The notes: generated by a model not told the origin, from the sequence alone. Counted from the stretch's first letter, positions 1 to 9,194 are shown. The stretch: 64,000 nucleotides of DNA from Oscillospiraceae bacterium (GCA_020025295.1 JAHHSJ010000005.1:10643-74642); one strand, 5' to 3'. Numbers and translations: made by a program.

Positions 1-797
1 CAGATGCCGTCGGTGCGGGGAATGTCCAGCTCCATGGTGCGCTTCAGCGCATCGGCAATGAAGTTGGCGGCTTTGGTGACTGCATTGGGGAGGGTGGCGC
101 CGTTGACCAGATCGGCAATGAGGATGGAGGAGAACACATCTCCGGTGCCGCTGCGGCAAAGGCCCACCTTGCGGACCTGAAGCAGCTGATGGACGCCGTT
201 TCGCTCATAGATGTAGTTGCCCAGCGTGTCCCCGAAGTCCAGACCGGAGATGACCACCTGTTCCGGGCCCATGTCGGACAATTGCCGGCACATATCCAGC
301 AGGGTGTCCTCGTCGGTCACACTGCGGTAGGGGGTGTCGGTGAGCACACAGGCCTCCGTCAGGTTGGGGGTGAGGAGGTGGGCATGCTTCACCAGTCGCT
401 TCATGCTCTGAGCCAGCTCCGTGGTGTAGGTGGGGTAAAGGGAACCATTGTCTCCCATCACCGGGTCCACCAGCACCAGATTGTCCCCGGTGCCGAAGCG
501 CTGTAAAAACCGTTCGACGATTTCGATTTGCTCCACCGAACCGAGGAAGCCGGTGGCAATGCCTTCAAAGCGCAGCCCCAGATGCGCCCATTCGTCGGCA
601 TAGTGCTGCATGTGCTCCGTGCAGTCCGACCAGTAGAAACGGTCAAACCCGGTGTGGTTGGAGAAGATTGCAGTGGGCAGGGGACAGCACTGAATCTTCA
701 TGGCGGAAATAATGGGCAGCGCCACGGCGATGGAGCATCGGCCGAAGCCGCAGAAGTCGTTGATAACGGCGATTTTCTTTTGATGGTTGTGATCCAT
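1..797 (-). CDS. Pyridoxal/pyridoxamine kinase (PdxK/PdxY group), 3' end cut by window edge
   Basis: About 265 codons are visible, near the usual ~280-residue length, so only the C-terminal tip is missing. The family is PfkB/ribokinase-like and phosphorylates B6 vitamers with ATP for PLP salvage in the cytoplasm. Seen in the sequence: an N-terminal INDFCGFGRCS block, SNHTGF in the substrate region, VDPVMGDNG near residue 108, and the anion-hole motif GTGDVFSS near residue 216, which carries the catalytic Asp. The start is the ATG at 797; no strong Shine-Dalgarno (SD) sequence precedes it. The gene is divergent from the YgiQ gene at 973. The assignment is secure at family level; which vitamer is preferred cannot be read from sequence. 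Confidence 0.9.
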   Translation of the reverse strand, partial: MDHNHQKKIAVINDFCGFGRCSIAVALPIISAMKIQCCPLPTAIFSNHTGFDRFYWSDCTEHMQHYADEWAHLGLRFEGIATGFLGSVEQIEIVERFLQRFGTGDNLVLVDPVMGDNGSLYPTYTTELAQSMKRLVKHAHLLTPNLTEACVLTDTPYRSVTDEDTLLDMCRQLSDMGPEQVVISGLDFGDTLGNYIYERNGVHQLLQVRKVGLCRSGTGDVFSSILIADLVNGATLPNAVTKAANFIADALKRTMELDIPRTDGI

Positions 798-913
798 AGT
801 AAACCGGCTTTCTAAATAAGATCAGGAAACAAATTCACCCTGCTATGATACTCCGGAACGGCAAAAAGGGGAAGTGTCAATTTGGAAATAATGGAGGAGA
901 CCAGGTGGAACGA

Positions 914-942
914 TTGCAATTCAGGTGAAAATTTGATAGAGT
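914..942 (+). promoter_or_regulatory. Sigma-A-type promoter for the YgiQ gene
   Basis: TTGCAA (914-919), 17-nt spacer, TAGAGT (937-942), about 30 nt upstream of the start at 973. The -35 is good and the -10 weaker. Confidence 0.45.
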
Positions 943-972
943 AAACTGAGTTCTTAGGAGAGGTTGATTCAT

Positions 973-3048
973 TTGGCGAAGAAAGAAAAAATCAAACAGT
1001 TTTTGCCGGTTACACGGCAGGATATGCTGGACCGGGACTGGTACTGGTATGATTTTCTGATGATTACCGCAGATGCCTATGTGGATCACCCCTCATTTGG
1101 TGCGTCCGTGATCTCCCGTACGCTGGAGGATGCCGGCTATCGTGTCTGCGTGCTGGCTCAGCCGAACTGGCGCACTACGGAGGATTTTATGCAGTTCGGC
1201 AAGCCCCGTCTGGGCGTGATGATTTCCGGCGGAAATCTGGACTCCATGGTGGCCCATTATACCAGTGCCAAAAAGCACCGCAGTGAGGACCTCTATTCCC
1301 CCGGACGGCGGATGGGACTGCGCCCGGACCGAGCCACGGTGGTCTATTCCAATAAAGTTCGAGAGGCCTACGGAGACATTCCGATTGTCATCGGCGGTCT
1401 GGAGGCATCGCTGCGCCGGTTTGCCCACTACGACTATTGGGATGATAAGGTGCGCCGCAGCGTCATTTTTGACGCTCAGGCAGACCTGCTGATCTACGGC
1501 ATGGGCGAGTATGCCACACTGGAGATTGCCAAGGCCCTGAAGAAGGGCAAAAAGCCCTCCGAAATTACCGATGTGAAGGGTACCGCATTTGTGGCGAAGG
1601 GACCGGAGGAGTGCTGCTTCCCCTCTGTGGAGGTACCGGACTTCCAAACGGTCAAAACGGATAAAATGGCCTATGCCAAAGCCAATATGGTGGAGTATCA
1701 GGAGCATGACCCGGTGGTGGGCAAAGCGATTCTCCAGTGGCATGAGGATCGGCTGCTGGTGGTCAATCCTCCGGCGATGCCGCTCACGACCCCGGAGCTG
1801 GACCATGTGGCGGAGCTGCCCTATATGCGTCTGCCCCACCCCATGTATGATTCGATGGGCGGCGTGCCTGCCATTGAGGAGGTTCGCTTCTCTGTCACCC
1901 ATAACCGGGGCTGTATCGGCGCCTGTTCCTTCTGCGCCATTGCCTTCCATCAGGGACGCATGATTACCTGCCGCAGTCAGGAGAGTGTCATCCGTGAGGT
2001 GGAGGAGCTGACCAAGCTGCCGGATTTCAAAGGCTATATCCACGATGTGGGCGGTCCCACGGCCAACTTCCGCCATCCCTCCTGCCAGAAGCAGCTCAAG
2101 TGCGGTATGTGCAAAAACCGCAACTGCCTTGCGCCGGAGCCTTGTCCCAATCTGGACGCCGACCATTCCGATTACCTCCGGCTGCTGCGTCGTCTGCGGA
2201 AAATCGACGGTGTGAAGAAGGTGTTCGTCCGTTCCGGTATCCGATTTGACTATATGCTGGAGGATAAGAACGACGATTTCTTCCGGGAGCTGGTGAAATA
2301 CCATGTCAGCGGTCAGCTGAAGGTGGCCCCGGAGCATTGCATCGACTCCGTTCTGGACTATATGGGCAAGCCCCACATCGAGGTCTATGAGCGGTTCCAG
2401 AAAAAGTATCAGCAGCTGAATGAGAATGCGGGTAAGCAGCAGTTTTTGGTGCCTTACCTGATGAGCTCCCATCCCGGCTCCACGCTGGAGGATGCGGTGG
2501 CCTTGGCGGAGTACCTCAATAAGCTGCACCGCCAGCCGGAGCAGGTGCAGGACTTCTATCCTGTCCCGGGCACGCTGTCCACCTGCATGTACTATACCGG
2601 CATTGATCCCCGCACCATGAAACCGGTCTATGTGGCAAAGACGCCCCATGAGAAGGCACTGCAGCGGGCGCTGCTCCAGTGGAAACGCCCGGAAAAGCAC
2701 GCCCTCGTGATGGAGGCGCTGAAAAAGGCCGGCCGCACCGATCTGATCGGCTACGGTCCGGAATGTTTGATTCGTCCCAAACCCGGACCGGCCCCTTGGG
2801 AAGTGGAACGGGAGGAGCGCCGCAAGGCCAAGGAAGAGGGCAGACCCTACCATTCCAAGACTAAGCGGGAAGGCTGGCACGGCAAGCCTTCTGAGCACCA
2901 CGGGAAGTCCGGACACGGTTCGGGCAAGACGGAGGAGCGCCGGGGCAAATCGGACAGCCGCCGCAGCGGCGGTGACCGCCCCCAGAGCAAGCGCGCGGGA
3001 GAGCGCACTCGCAGCCATAGCTCCGGTCGGGGCAAGGGCAGACGCTGA
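973..3048 (+). CDS. YgiQ family radical SAM protein (UPF0313)
   Basis: Long radical SAM protein of unassigned reaction. The CxxxCxxC cluster motif (CIGACSFC) lies near residue 314, preceded by the family-typical N-terminal domain (SFGASVISR, ASLRRFAHYDYWDD). Downstream are VAPEHC and a DFYPVPGT motif typical of YgiQ. The C-terminal ~70 residues are a basic, low-complexity Lys/Arg/Ser/Gly tail that may bind nucleic acid (inference). Two TTG starts are possible. TTG 973 is preferred because AGGAGAGG (956-963) sits 9 nt upstream, whereas TTG 964 would touch the SD sequence. The gene is monocistronic and is followed by a strong terminator. Family assignment is firm; function is unknown. Confidence 0.92.
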   Translation: MAKKEKIKQFLPVTRQDMLDRDWYWYDFLMITADAYVDHPSFGASVISRTLEDAGYRVCVLAQPNWRTTEDFMQFGKPRLGVMISGGNLDSMVAHYTSAKKHRSEDLYSPGRRMGLRPDRATVVYSNKVREAYGDIPIVIGGLEASLRRFAHYDYWDDKVRRSVIFDAQADLLIYGMGEYATLEIAKALKKGKKPSEITDVKGTAFVAKGPEECCFPSVEVPDFQTVKTDKMAYAKANMVEYQEHDPVVGKAILQWHEDRLLVVNPPAMPLTTPELDHVAELPYMRLPHPMYDSMGGVPAIEEVRFSVTHNRGCIGACSFCAIAFHQGRMITCRSQESVIREVEELTKLPDFKGYIHDVGGPTANFRHPSCQKQLKCGMCKNRNCLAPEPCPNLDADHSDYLRLLRRLRKIDGVKKVFVRSGIRFDYMLEDKNDDFFRELVKYHVSGQLKVAPEHCIDSVLDYMGKPHIEVYERFQKKYQQLNENAGKQQFLVPYLMSSHPGSTLEDAVALAEYLNKLHRQPEQVQDFYPVPGTLSTCMYYTGIDPRTMKPVYVAKTPHEKALQRALLQWKRPEKHALVMEALKKAGRTDLIGYGPECLIRPKPGPAPWEVEREERRKAKEEGRPYHSKTKREGWHGKPSEHHGKSGHGSGKTEERRGKSDSRRSGGDRPQSKRAGERTRSHSSGRGKGRR

Positions 3049-3082
3049 CCCTTCCAAGCAGAATTTTACCATGAGAAACGGC

Positions 3083-3122
3083 ACACCCGGAGACATTTTA
3101 TGTCTCCGGGTGTTTTGCTTTT
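3083..3122 (+). terminator. Rho-independent terminator of the YgiQ gene
   Basis: Perfect 13-bp stem (3083-3095 with 3101-3113), TTTTA loop, followed by TTTTGCTTTTTG. Confidence 0.9.
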
Positions 3123-3154
3123 TGAGGGCCATTACACAAATTCTGTCAGAAAGC

Positions 3155-3183
3155 TTGGCAAATTGGGAGAAAAATGTTATAAT
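3155..3183 (+). promoter_or_regulatory. Strong promoter with ~230-nt leader for the CarD gene
   Basis: TTGGCA (3155-3160), 17-nt spacer, TATAAT (3178-3183). The transcript would start near 3190, leaving a long untranslated leader to 3421. A 7-bp hairpin (TGCGTTT 3197-3203 with AAACGCA 3213-3219) sits at its 5' end. I see no ORF and no known riboswitch in the rest of the leader. Confidence 0.75.
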
Positions 3184-3420
3184 TAACTCAGTAATTTGCG
3201 TTTGTCGACCGAAAACGCAGAAGGATGACTGGTAAATAATAGGAATTTACTTTACATAATACGGTAGTTCAGCAATACGGCACCTCACAAGAAGAAAAAG
3301 TACAGTATTTGGATTGCGTAGGAATTTGGGAATACCACTCGTTTGCGGGCAAATGAGCAGGATTCTGATGATAGATAGATTGTGATTGTTATGGTATGGA
3401 TGTAGAGAGGAGCACAAAAA

Positions 3421-3960
3421 ATGTTTCAAGTCGGAGAAACTGTCGTTTATGGAACTACCGGAGTATGTACGATTTCGTCCATTGGACCGCTGTCAATGCA
3501 CGGCGTTGATCGTCATCGCCTTTATTATACGCTGGAGCCGCTGCATCAGGAGGGTGCCGTCTATATTCCCGTGGAGGGAGAGCACCATAAGGCCATGCGC
3601 TATCCGTTGACGCAGGAGGAGGCGGAGCAGTTTGTGCTGCGGTTGTCCGAGATTCCTGCCTGTGATATTGAGGGACTGAACTTTAAGCAGCGCACGGATG
3701 CGTTTACCAATGCTCTGCAGCAGACGGACTGCGAGGAGCTGCTGGGTGTCATCAAGGCGGTGGCAAAGAAAAAGCGCTTCCGCCGGGAGAAGCAGCAGTA
3801 TAATGTGGACTATAACTTCTATAAAAAGGCCATGAAGCTCCTGTGCATGGAGCTTGGCTATGTGCTGCATAAGTCGGAGGACTCCGTGCGCAAGCTGATT
3901 GAGGCGTGCTTGAACCAGACCGCAGAGGCGGAGAAGAAAACAGAACCGGTGGAGGAATAA
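3421..3960 (+). CDS. CarD/CdnL family transcriptional regulator
   Basis: 179-residue protein with an N-terminal CarD-type RNA polymerase-interacting domain: MFQVGETVVYG, a VCTISSIG strand, Y(Y)TLEPL and VYIPVEG within the first ~65 residues. An alpha-helical C-terminal half follows (residues ~80-160), rich in Lys/Arg/Glu as in the family's DNA-contacting domain. CarD/CdnL proteins bind the RNA polymerase beta subunit and stabilise open complexes. The ATG at 3421 is preceded by GAGAGGAG. The gene is monocistronic, with its own strong promoter and a long leader, and ends at a terminator shared with the convergent MFS gene. Family identity is clear; the regulon is unknown. Confidence 0.88.
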   Translation: MFQVGETVVYGTTGVCTISSIGPLSMHGVDRHRLYYTLEPLHQEGAVYIPVEGEHHKAMRYPLTQEEAEQFVLRLSEIPACDIEGLNFKQRTDAFTNALQQTDCEELLGVIKAVAKKKRFRREKQQYNVDYNFYKKAMKLLCMELGYVLHKSEDSVRKLIEACLNQTAEAEKKTEPVEE

Positions 3961-4005
3961 AGTTCCCCAAGGGCTGTGGAAAACCGGACAGTAAAATTAA
4001 AATCA

Positions 4006-4051
4006 AACCCCGAAGGGCATCCGCAGATGCGCTTCGGGGTTGTTTGTTTTT
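4006..4051. terminator. Bidirectional terminator between CarD and MFS genes
   Basis: 10-bp stem AACCCCGAAG/CTTCGGGGTT (4006-4015 with 4032-4041), with extra pairing inside the loop. It is T-rich on both flanks and separates convergent genes. Confidence 0.85.
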
Positions 4052-4052
4052 G

Positions 4053-5273
4053 TTATGCCTCGTAAATGGCGTGAATTTCTTTTCTTCTCCGCCAAATCGT
4101 TCCCCAGCATGCGGCCAAGGTGAGGAAAGCACATACGCTCATGCAGATTCGGTAATCCATCAGCTCGCCGAGGAAGCCCACAAGGAGGGACAGCACGCTG
4201 CTGGCAGCCAGGATTGCCACCCCTTCAAAGGAATTGATGCGGGCACGGTATTCGTCCGGGATGTACTTCTGTACTGCTGCCTGCCGCATCGTGGCGCTGT
4301 TGACGCCCAGAAAACCCACAATGCCCCGGTTGACCAGCATCAGGGGATAGGGCAGCCACAGAAGGAGCATATCCATCGTTTCGTAGAGTTGATAGACGAG
4401 AAAGGAAAAGCCGAACTTTTTCTTCTTCTCGAGCTTCAGATGGTAGCTGAACAGGCCGCCCAGAGAACGGCCCAGAAATTCCGCCACGGAGAAGAAGGCG
4501 TACATCACGCTGGTCAGACCCGGCATGGTGCTGAAAAACGCCACCATCAGCGGCCCATAGCCCTGTGCCATGCCGTTGGAGATGCCCATGTAGGCGTAAA
4601 TGCCCTGCAAGCCCTTTTCCCGGCGGAGATAGGCAAACCCGGCCTTGAAATCCTGAAGCCAAAGGGAAAAGGTGTATTTTTCCCCGTCCAGCTTGCGGTG
4701 CTCCTCCAGCGTGATGTGGTTTTCAATAAAAGCCGCCAGAATGGACAGCACACCCTGTCCAATGAGAATCCACGCCACGCCGATGGTGTTCATCAGCAGA
4801 GCCGCCACCGGCATCATCACCAGATTCAGTACCGGGTAGAGGGTGGCAGAGAAGGAGTAACCCTTCTCCTCCATTCCTTTGGGGATCAGATTGGGGTAAA
4901 TGCTGTTGTAGGCCAGACTGTCAAAGCTGTTCAGGCAGGCCAGCAGCAGGGAAAACCCCAGATAGCCCAAGTAGTTGAAGGGCTGATAAAGCAGGTAAAG
5001 GCCGGCAGCGCCGAAAAAAATGCCGTTGATGAAGTCACCGGCCACCAGAAAGGGTTTTCGGGGAAAGCGATCCATCCAAGGGGCAAGAAAGGTGGGAATC
5101 AGAAATCCGGGGATGACCCGAATGGCGATTACCAATGCCGATGCCAGCGTGCTTTGTGTTTTTACAAACACCAAGAAGGAAAGGGCAAAGCTGCCGGCAA
5201 TGCCACCGATGGCGCCCAGCGCTGTGGCGGTCATCAATAAGGTGTAGTTTCTGGTCCAAAGCGTTTTCTTCAT
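4053..5273 (-). CDS. MFS transporter
   Basis: 406-residue polytopic membrane protein with about 12 hydrophobic segments, of the MFS_1/MFS_3 type often called enterobactin-exporter-like. Seen: an MFS-typical early loop (VIPGFLIPTFLAPWMDRFPRK) where Asp-Arg-x-x-Arg/Lys follows transmembrane (TM) segment 2, and long hydrophobic runs throughout. The start at ATG 5273 (MKKTLWTRN) is chosen because GGAGGG lies just upstream; the upstream in-frame ATG overlaps that SD site. Adjacent to the divergently promoted XRE-TPR regulator on the same strand, which may control it (inference). Substrate unknown; drug or metabolite efflux is the usual role of this group. Confidence 0.82.
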   Translation of the reverse strand: MKKTLWTRNYTLLMTATALGAIGGIAGSFALSFLVFVKTQSTLASALVIAIRVIPGFLIPTFLAPWMDRFPRKPFLVAGDFINGIFFGAAGLYLLYQPFNYLGYLGFSLLLACLNSFDSLAYNSIYPNLIPKGMEEKGYSFSATLYPVLNLVMMPVAALLMNTIGVAWILIGQGVLSILAAFIENHITLEEHRKLDGEKYTFSLWLQDFKAGFAYLRREKGLQGIYAYMGISNGMAQGYGPLMVAFFSTMPGLTSVMYAFFSVAEFLGRSLGGLFSYHLKLEKKKKFGFSFLVYQLYETMDMLLLWLPYPLMLVNRGIVGFLGVNSATMRQAAVQKYIPDEYRARINSFEGVAILAASSVLSLLVGFLGELMDYRICMSVCAFLTLAACWGTIWRRRKEIHAIYEA

Positions 5274-5365
5274 TCTAAATCCCTCCATGTCTTTATTGTA
5301 GCATCTGCTTAAATGGAGAACAATAGGACATATCTGGGACAATTTTTGAAAAATATTCGCTTTAA

Positions 5366-6502
5366 TCAGGATAAATGCTTACATCCGGGAAATTCCAGCA
5401 AAAGAGCGGCTGCCTGCTTATATTGGCGGTGATGCTCGTACCATTCCAGCATCCAAGGCATATGAAACAGGCAGAACCCCACCGGTTCATATTTGCGGCA
5501 CAGGGCGAAGGTGGTTTGCAGGGAGGTGCCGTAGGTGTCGGAGTCCAGATAATCGGGGGTGGTGAGGCGCAGCCGCACCGTGCGGCACAGTTCCCGTTCC
5601 AGTCCCTCCGGGGAGTGGTCCGGCAGAGTGTCCGCTCGGTCCAGAGCCGCAAGAGCCTCTTCAGTGCGCCCCAGTTTCTCACAGCAGATGGCCAGCTTGT
5701 GAAGGGTCAGGCGTGCGTTGGACTCCTTTTGGGTTTCAAAGTAGCCCATGGCCTGCTCATACCGCCCGGCCTCAATGCAGGTGGCGGCGATGTTGTAGTT
5801 GATGGACTCCAAATCATCTTCATTCCCCAGCGCCCGAGCCAGCCGACGGGCGATGGTGTAGTGGCGCTCCATGGCGTCTAAATCCAGCAGGTTGGAGTAG
5901 CAGCAGCCCAGAATGATCCGAGCCTTCAGCATGATTTGGGGACGGCCTTCCTCCGCTCCTAGGGTGCAGGTTCGCTGCATCAGTTCCACCGCCTGAGCGG
6001 TGTCGCCTCGCTTGTAACAGGCGGAGCCGGCCCGCATACAGGTGTATCCGCAGGGATACAGGGAGATGGCTTCCTCCTGCCGTTCCTGCAAAATCCGCTG
6101 GAGTGCCAGCTGCTTGGGAGACATCAGTGGCTCCAGCTCACGGTCAAGGGGAGCGCCGCAGGTCATGATGCGGGAAATCAGCAGCACATCCAGCCCCCAT
6201 GGGCTGTTTTCAAGCTTGCTCCATGCCTCGCTCTGCATCAAAGCGAGCACCTGATCCTGCTCGTCGGAGAACAGCAGCTCGTAGGCGGATGCAATCGGTT
6301 CTCCGCTGCACCCGTCCTCTGCGTCCACCCATGGCAGCCCCAGCCGTTCAAACAGCAGATGCACCACTTCTTCTGAGGGGGAAGCCTTGCCCTGTTCAAT
6401 TTTTGAGAGGTAGGAGGGGGTGCAGATGCCTTTACACAGACCTTCCTGACTCCAATCCCGTTCTAAGCGGGTCTTGCGGATCAAATAAGAGGCGTAATCC
6501 AT
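5366..6502 (-). CDS. XRE-family regulator with C-terminal TPR repeats
   Basis: 378 residues. N-terminal helix-turn-helix (HTH_3) at about residues 8-60, including the SYLSKIEQGKASPS recognition segment. The remainder is helical with tetratricopeptide-like repeats (for example ARALGNEDDLESINYNIAA, YEQAMGYFE, KLGRTEEALAALD). This HTH plus TPR layout is that of RRNPP-like peptide-responsive or ligand-responsive regulators, but no cognate peptide gene is evident nearby. It lies upstream of the MFS gene (93 nt between start and stop) and is divergent from the PhoB/PhoR pair. The long leader holds a GCTGCCC/GGGCAGC hairpin near 6541-6558. Domain call is firm; targets are unknown. Confidence 0.85.
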   Translation of the reverse strand: MDYASYLIRKTRLERDWSQEGLCKGICTPSYLSKIEQGKASPSEEVVHLLFERLGLPWVDAEDGCSGEPIASAYELLFSDEQDQVLALMQSEAWSKLENSPWGLDVLLISRIMTCGAPLDRELEPLMSPKQLALQRILQERQEEAISLYPCGYTCMRAGSACYKRGDTAQAVELMQRTCTLGAEEGRPQIMLKARIILGCCYSNLLDLDAMERHYTIARRLARALGNEDDLESINYNIAATCIEAGRYEQAMGYFETQKESNARLTLHKLAICCEKLGRTEEALAALDRADTLPDHSPEGLERELCRTVRLRLTTPDYLDSDTYGTSLQTTFALCRKYEPVGFCLFHMPWMLEWYEHHRQYKQAAALLLEFPGCKHLS

Positions 6503-6574
6503 AGTGGTTCTCTCCCTGCGGCTGCATAGAATTTTGGGAAGCTGCCCCAGAGGGCAGCGCTTAGGTTTTCTCTG

Positions 6575-6583
6575 ATTATAGCA
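6575..6583 (-). promoter_or_regulatory. Extended -10 promoter for the XRE-TPR gene
   Basis: TGCTATAAT on the minus strand, a perfect TATAAT with a TGn extension. No good -35 is seen. Confidence 0.55.
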
Positions 6584-6655
6584 TAGACAGGACGGAAAAG
6601 GGAGCGGCAGAGGGGGGGAAATACCGTAGTTTTTCCGGATCTGTGCCGGAACTAC

Positions 6656-6684
6656 TTCCCAAATAGAAGGGAATTGGATATAAT
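6656..6684 (+). promoter_or_regulatory. Promoter for the PhoB/PhoR-like pair
   Basis: TTCCCA (6656-6661), 17-nt spacer, TATAAT (6679-6684). Transcription from here would start near 6691, which argues against an ATG at 6693 as translation start. Confidence 0.6.
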
Positions 6685-6764
6685 AAAACCGTATGCGAGT
6701 AATTGGAACCCCAATAGAGCAGAAGCGGCCCTTCTGCCCGGGAGAAATGACTGAGGCTGGGAAA

Positions 6765-7439
6765 ATGATTTATTTATTGGAAGATGACGACAGCATCCGC
6801 AAGCTGGTGATCTACGGTCTGGAAAGTCAGGGCTATGAGGGAAAGGGCTTCAGCACCCCCTCAGAATTCTGGAAGGCCATGGGTCAGGAGCTGCCGGAGT
6901 TGGTGCTGCTGGATATTATGCTGCCGGAAGAGGATGGCTTTTCCGTGCTGCGGAAGCTGCGTACCTCCGGGGAAACCCGGGATTTGCCGGTGATTATGCT
7001 TACGGCGAAGAATACGGAGTATGACCGGGTGATTGGTCTGGACAACGGAGCGGATGACTTTGTGTCCAAGCCCTTTGGAATGCTGGAGCTGGTGGCTCGG
7101 GTGCGTGCGGTGCTCCGCCGGGGCAAACAGCGGCCGCCGGAGACGGAGTATCGGCTCGGTAAGCTCTATGTATCCCCCAAACGCCATGTGGTGCAGGTGG
7201 ACGGAGAAGATGTGGTGCTCACCAACAAGGAATTTGAAATTCTCTGCCTGCTGCTGGAAAATACCGGCACGGTGCTGACCCGGAATGTGTTGATGGACCG
7301 GGTGTGGGGCTGCGAATTTGAACGGGAGAACCGCACGCTGGATGTACATATCCGAACTCTCCGTGCCAAGCTGGGAGATGTGGGTAACTGCATCGAAACC
7401 GTCCGGGGCGTGGGCTACAAGATTGTGAACGGGCAGTGA
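6765..7439 (+). CDS. phoB: OmpR/PhoB-family response regulator
   Basis: 224 residues. The receiver domain (1-~115) has acidic residues Asp7-9, phospho-acceptor Asp50 (LLDIMLPEEDG) and the KPFG lysine. The winged-helix DNA-binding domain (~125-222) ends in RTLDVHIRTLRAKLGD and VRGVGYKI. In-frame ATGs at 6693 and 6747 exist. ATG 6765 is chosen because it gives the standard family length, has GAGG about 9 nt upstream, and 6693 lies at the predicted transcription start. The sensor kinase begins 1 nt after this stop codon. PhoB identity is supported by the downstream Pho-box-like Na/Pi transporter, but PhoP/WalR-like relatives cannot be fully excluded. Confidence 0.88.
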   Translation: MIYLLEDDDSIRKLVIYGLESQGYEGKGFSTPSEFWKAMGQELPELVLLDIMLPEEDGFSVLRKLRTSGETRDLPVIMLTAKNTEYDRVIGLDNGADDFVSKPFGMLELVARVRAVLRRGKQRPPETEYRLGKLYVSPKRHVVQVDGEDVVLTNKEFEILCLLLENTGTVLTRNVLMDRVWGCEFERENRTLDVHIRTLRAKLGDVGNCIETVRGVGYKIVNGQ

Positions 7440-7440
7440 T

Positions 7441-9105
7441 ATGAGAAAGAAAATCGTACAGTACTATGTGCTGGTGTGCGGTCTGGTCATGCTGCTGTCC
7501 TTCGGACTCTTTTTGACGGCAACCTATCAGTATGTGCAGATCGAGAGTATGCAGCACCTACAATCGGAAATGGGGTGCATTGCCGAGGGGGTCCGGCTCA
7601 ACGGGGAGGAGTACTTCCGGCAGCTGGAAACCGAGGATCGGGTGACATGGGTCGGTGCCGACGGCACCCTGCTCTATGACAGTGCCCCGAAGGGAGCACG
7701 GGAGGACAACCTGCTGGAACAGGAGGAAATCCGGGATGCACTTCAGAATGGGACCGGCAAAAGTACCCGGCATTCGGATGTGTTTCCTCAGTACGACATC
7801 TTCTACGCCCTGCGTCAGCCGGACGGTTCCGTGCTTCGGGTGTCCTGTGCGCAGGATTCCATGGTGTCCGTCATGCTTATCATGAGTTCACCGCTTTTGG
7901 GCATCCTGCTTTTGGTGCTGGTTTTGTGCTCCTTCTTTGCCTACCGTCTGGCACGGCAGATCGTGCTGCCCATCAACCAGATTGACTTGGACTATCCCAA
8001 TGTGGACGCCACCTATCGGGAGCTGACGCCGCTGGTGTCGAAAATCCAGCAGCAGAACCGGACGATTGCCCATCAGATGGACGAGCTGAGCCGAAAGCGC
8101 CGGGAATTTGCCGCCATCACGGAAGGCATGACCGAGGGCTTTTTGCTGTTGGACCGGCATACCAATATTCTCTCCGGCAACCGAAGTGCTCTGGCACTGC
8201 TGGAGCAGGGCTCCGGGCAGAAAATCGAAAATCTGCGCCGAGACGGCTGCGTGCCTCAGGTGCGGGAGACTGTGGAGTTGGCGATTGCCGGCAAGCGGTC
8301 GGAGTTTGTCATCGAGGTGGAGGATCACTCCTGGCAGGTCATTGCCAACCCGGTGGTGTCCCACGGGCAGGTGCATGGTGTGGTGGTTCTGGTCATGGAT
8401 GTGACGGAACGGGAACAGCGAGATCAGCTGCGCCGGGAATTCTCCGCCAATGTGTCCCACGAGTTAAAAACGCCCCTGACCTCCATTTCCGGCTTCGCGG
8501 AGCTGATTAAAGAGGGCTTGGTGCCTCCGGATAAGATGCAGGAGTTTGCCGGAGATATTTACCGGGAATCCCAGCGCCTGATGGATCTGGTCAATGACAT
8601 TCTGCGGCTCAGCCAGCTGGATGAGCAGGGAAGTATGCCCAGTGCGGCTTCCGTGGATCTGTATGCCTTGGCTCGCCGGGTGCTGAGCCGACTTGCGCCG
8701 GTGGCGGAGGAAGGCGAAGTCACCCTGTCTCTGGAGGGCGAGCCCCATACCGTTTGGGGTGTTGAGCCGATTTTGGATGAAATGGTGTATAATCTCTGCG
8801 AGAACGCCATCAAGTATAACCACCGTCCCGGTCGGGTGGATGTGCAGGTGCGTAAGACCGGGGACGAAGTGGTGCTGAAGGTGAAGGACACCGGCATTGG
8901 CATCCCGGCCAAAGATCAGCCTCGGGTGTTCGAGCGGTTCTTCCGTGTGGATAAAAGCCATAGCAAGGCAGTGGGCGGCACCGGTCTGGGTCTGTCCATT
9001 GTGAAGCACGGCGCTCAGTATCACAATGCAAGGGTGAAGCTGGACAGCCGACTGGGAGAGGGAACGACCATCACCCTCTATTTCCCACCGGATAAGAGCA
9101 AATAA
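7441..9105 (+). CDS. phoR: PhoR-like membrane sensor histidine kinase
   Basis: 554 residues. A TM helix near residues 8-28, an extracytoplasmic region, a second TM near 145-170, a HAMP/PAS-like section (~175-325), then a HisKA dimerisation domain with phospho-acceptor His340 in ANVSHELKTPLT. The ATPase domain has an N box (NLCENAIKYN), G1 (DTGIGIP), an F box (RVFERFFRVD) and G2 (GGTGLGLSIVK). It would phosphorylate the adjacent response regulator. Translationally coupled to phoB (1-nt gap) and terminated at 9114-9159. Phosphate sensing is inferred from architecture and from the neighbouring Na/Pi transporter rather than from a diagnostic residue. Confidence 0.88.
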   Translation: MRKKIVQYYVLVCGLVMLLSFGLFLTATYQYVQIESMQHLQSEMGCIAEGVRLNGEEYFRQLETEDRVTWVGADGTLLYDSAPKGAREDNLLEQEEIRDALQNGTGKSTRHSDVFPQYDIFYALRQPDGSVLRVSCAQDSMVSVMLIMSSPLLGILLLVLVLCSFFAYRLARQIVLPINQIDLDYPNVDATYRELTPLVSKIQQQNRTIAHQMDELSRKRREFAAITEGMTEGFLLLDRHTNILSGNRSALALLEQGSGQKIENLRRDGCVPQVRETVELAIAGKRSEFVIEVEDHSWQVIANPVVSHGQVHGVVVLVMDVTEREQRDQLRREFSANVSHELKTPLTSISGFAELIKEGLVPPDKMQEFAGDIYRESQRLMDLVNDILRLSQLDEQGSMPSAASVDLYALARRVLSRLAPVAEEGEVTLSLEGEPHTVWGVEPILDEMVYNLCENAIKYNHRPGRVDVQVRKTGDEVVLKVKDTGIGIPAKDQPRVFERFFRVDKSHSKAVGGTGLGLSIVKHGAQYHNARVKLDSRLGEGTTITLYFPPDKSK

Positions 9106-9113
9106 AGAAAACA

Positions 9114-9159
9114 AAGCACGGTCTGTGGAACCAATCCGTTCCGCAGGCCGTGCTTTTTG
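9114..9159 (+). terminator. Terminator of phoB-phoR
   Basis: Long hairpin AAAGCACGG...CCGTGCTTT (arms ~9114-9131 and 9138-9155) followed by TTTTTG. Confidence 0.85.
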
Positions 9160-9194
9160 TGCTGAGCATAGGCAGATTTCGTGTATTTTCTCGG

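Noticed and set aside
1093..3132. Long minus-strand ORF opposite the YgiQ gene
   Set aside because: Low-complexity, His/Gln/Leu-rich translation with no domain; a shadow of codon bias in the real gene. Similar long antisense ORFs opposite phoR, the Na/Pi transporter, the ABC genes, atpA, the ligase and gltX were rejected for the same reason.
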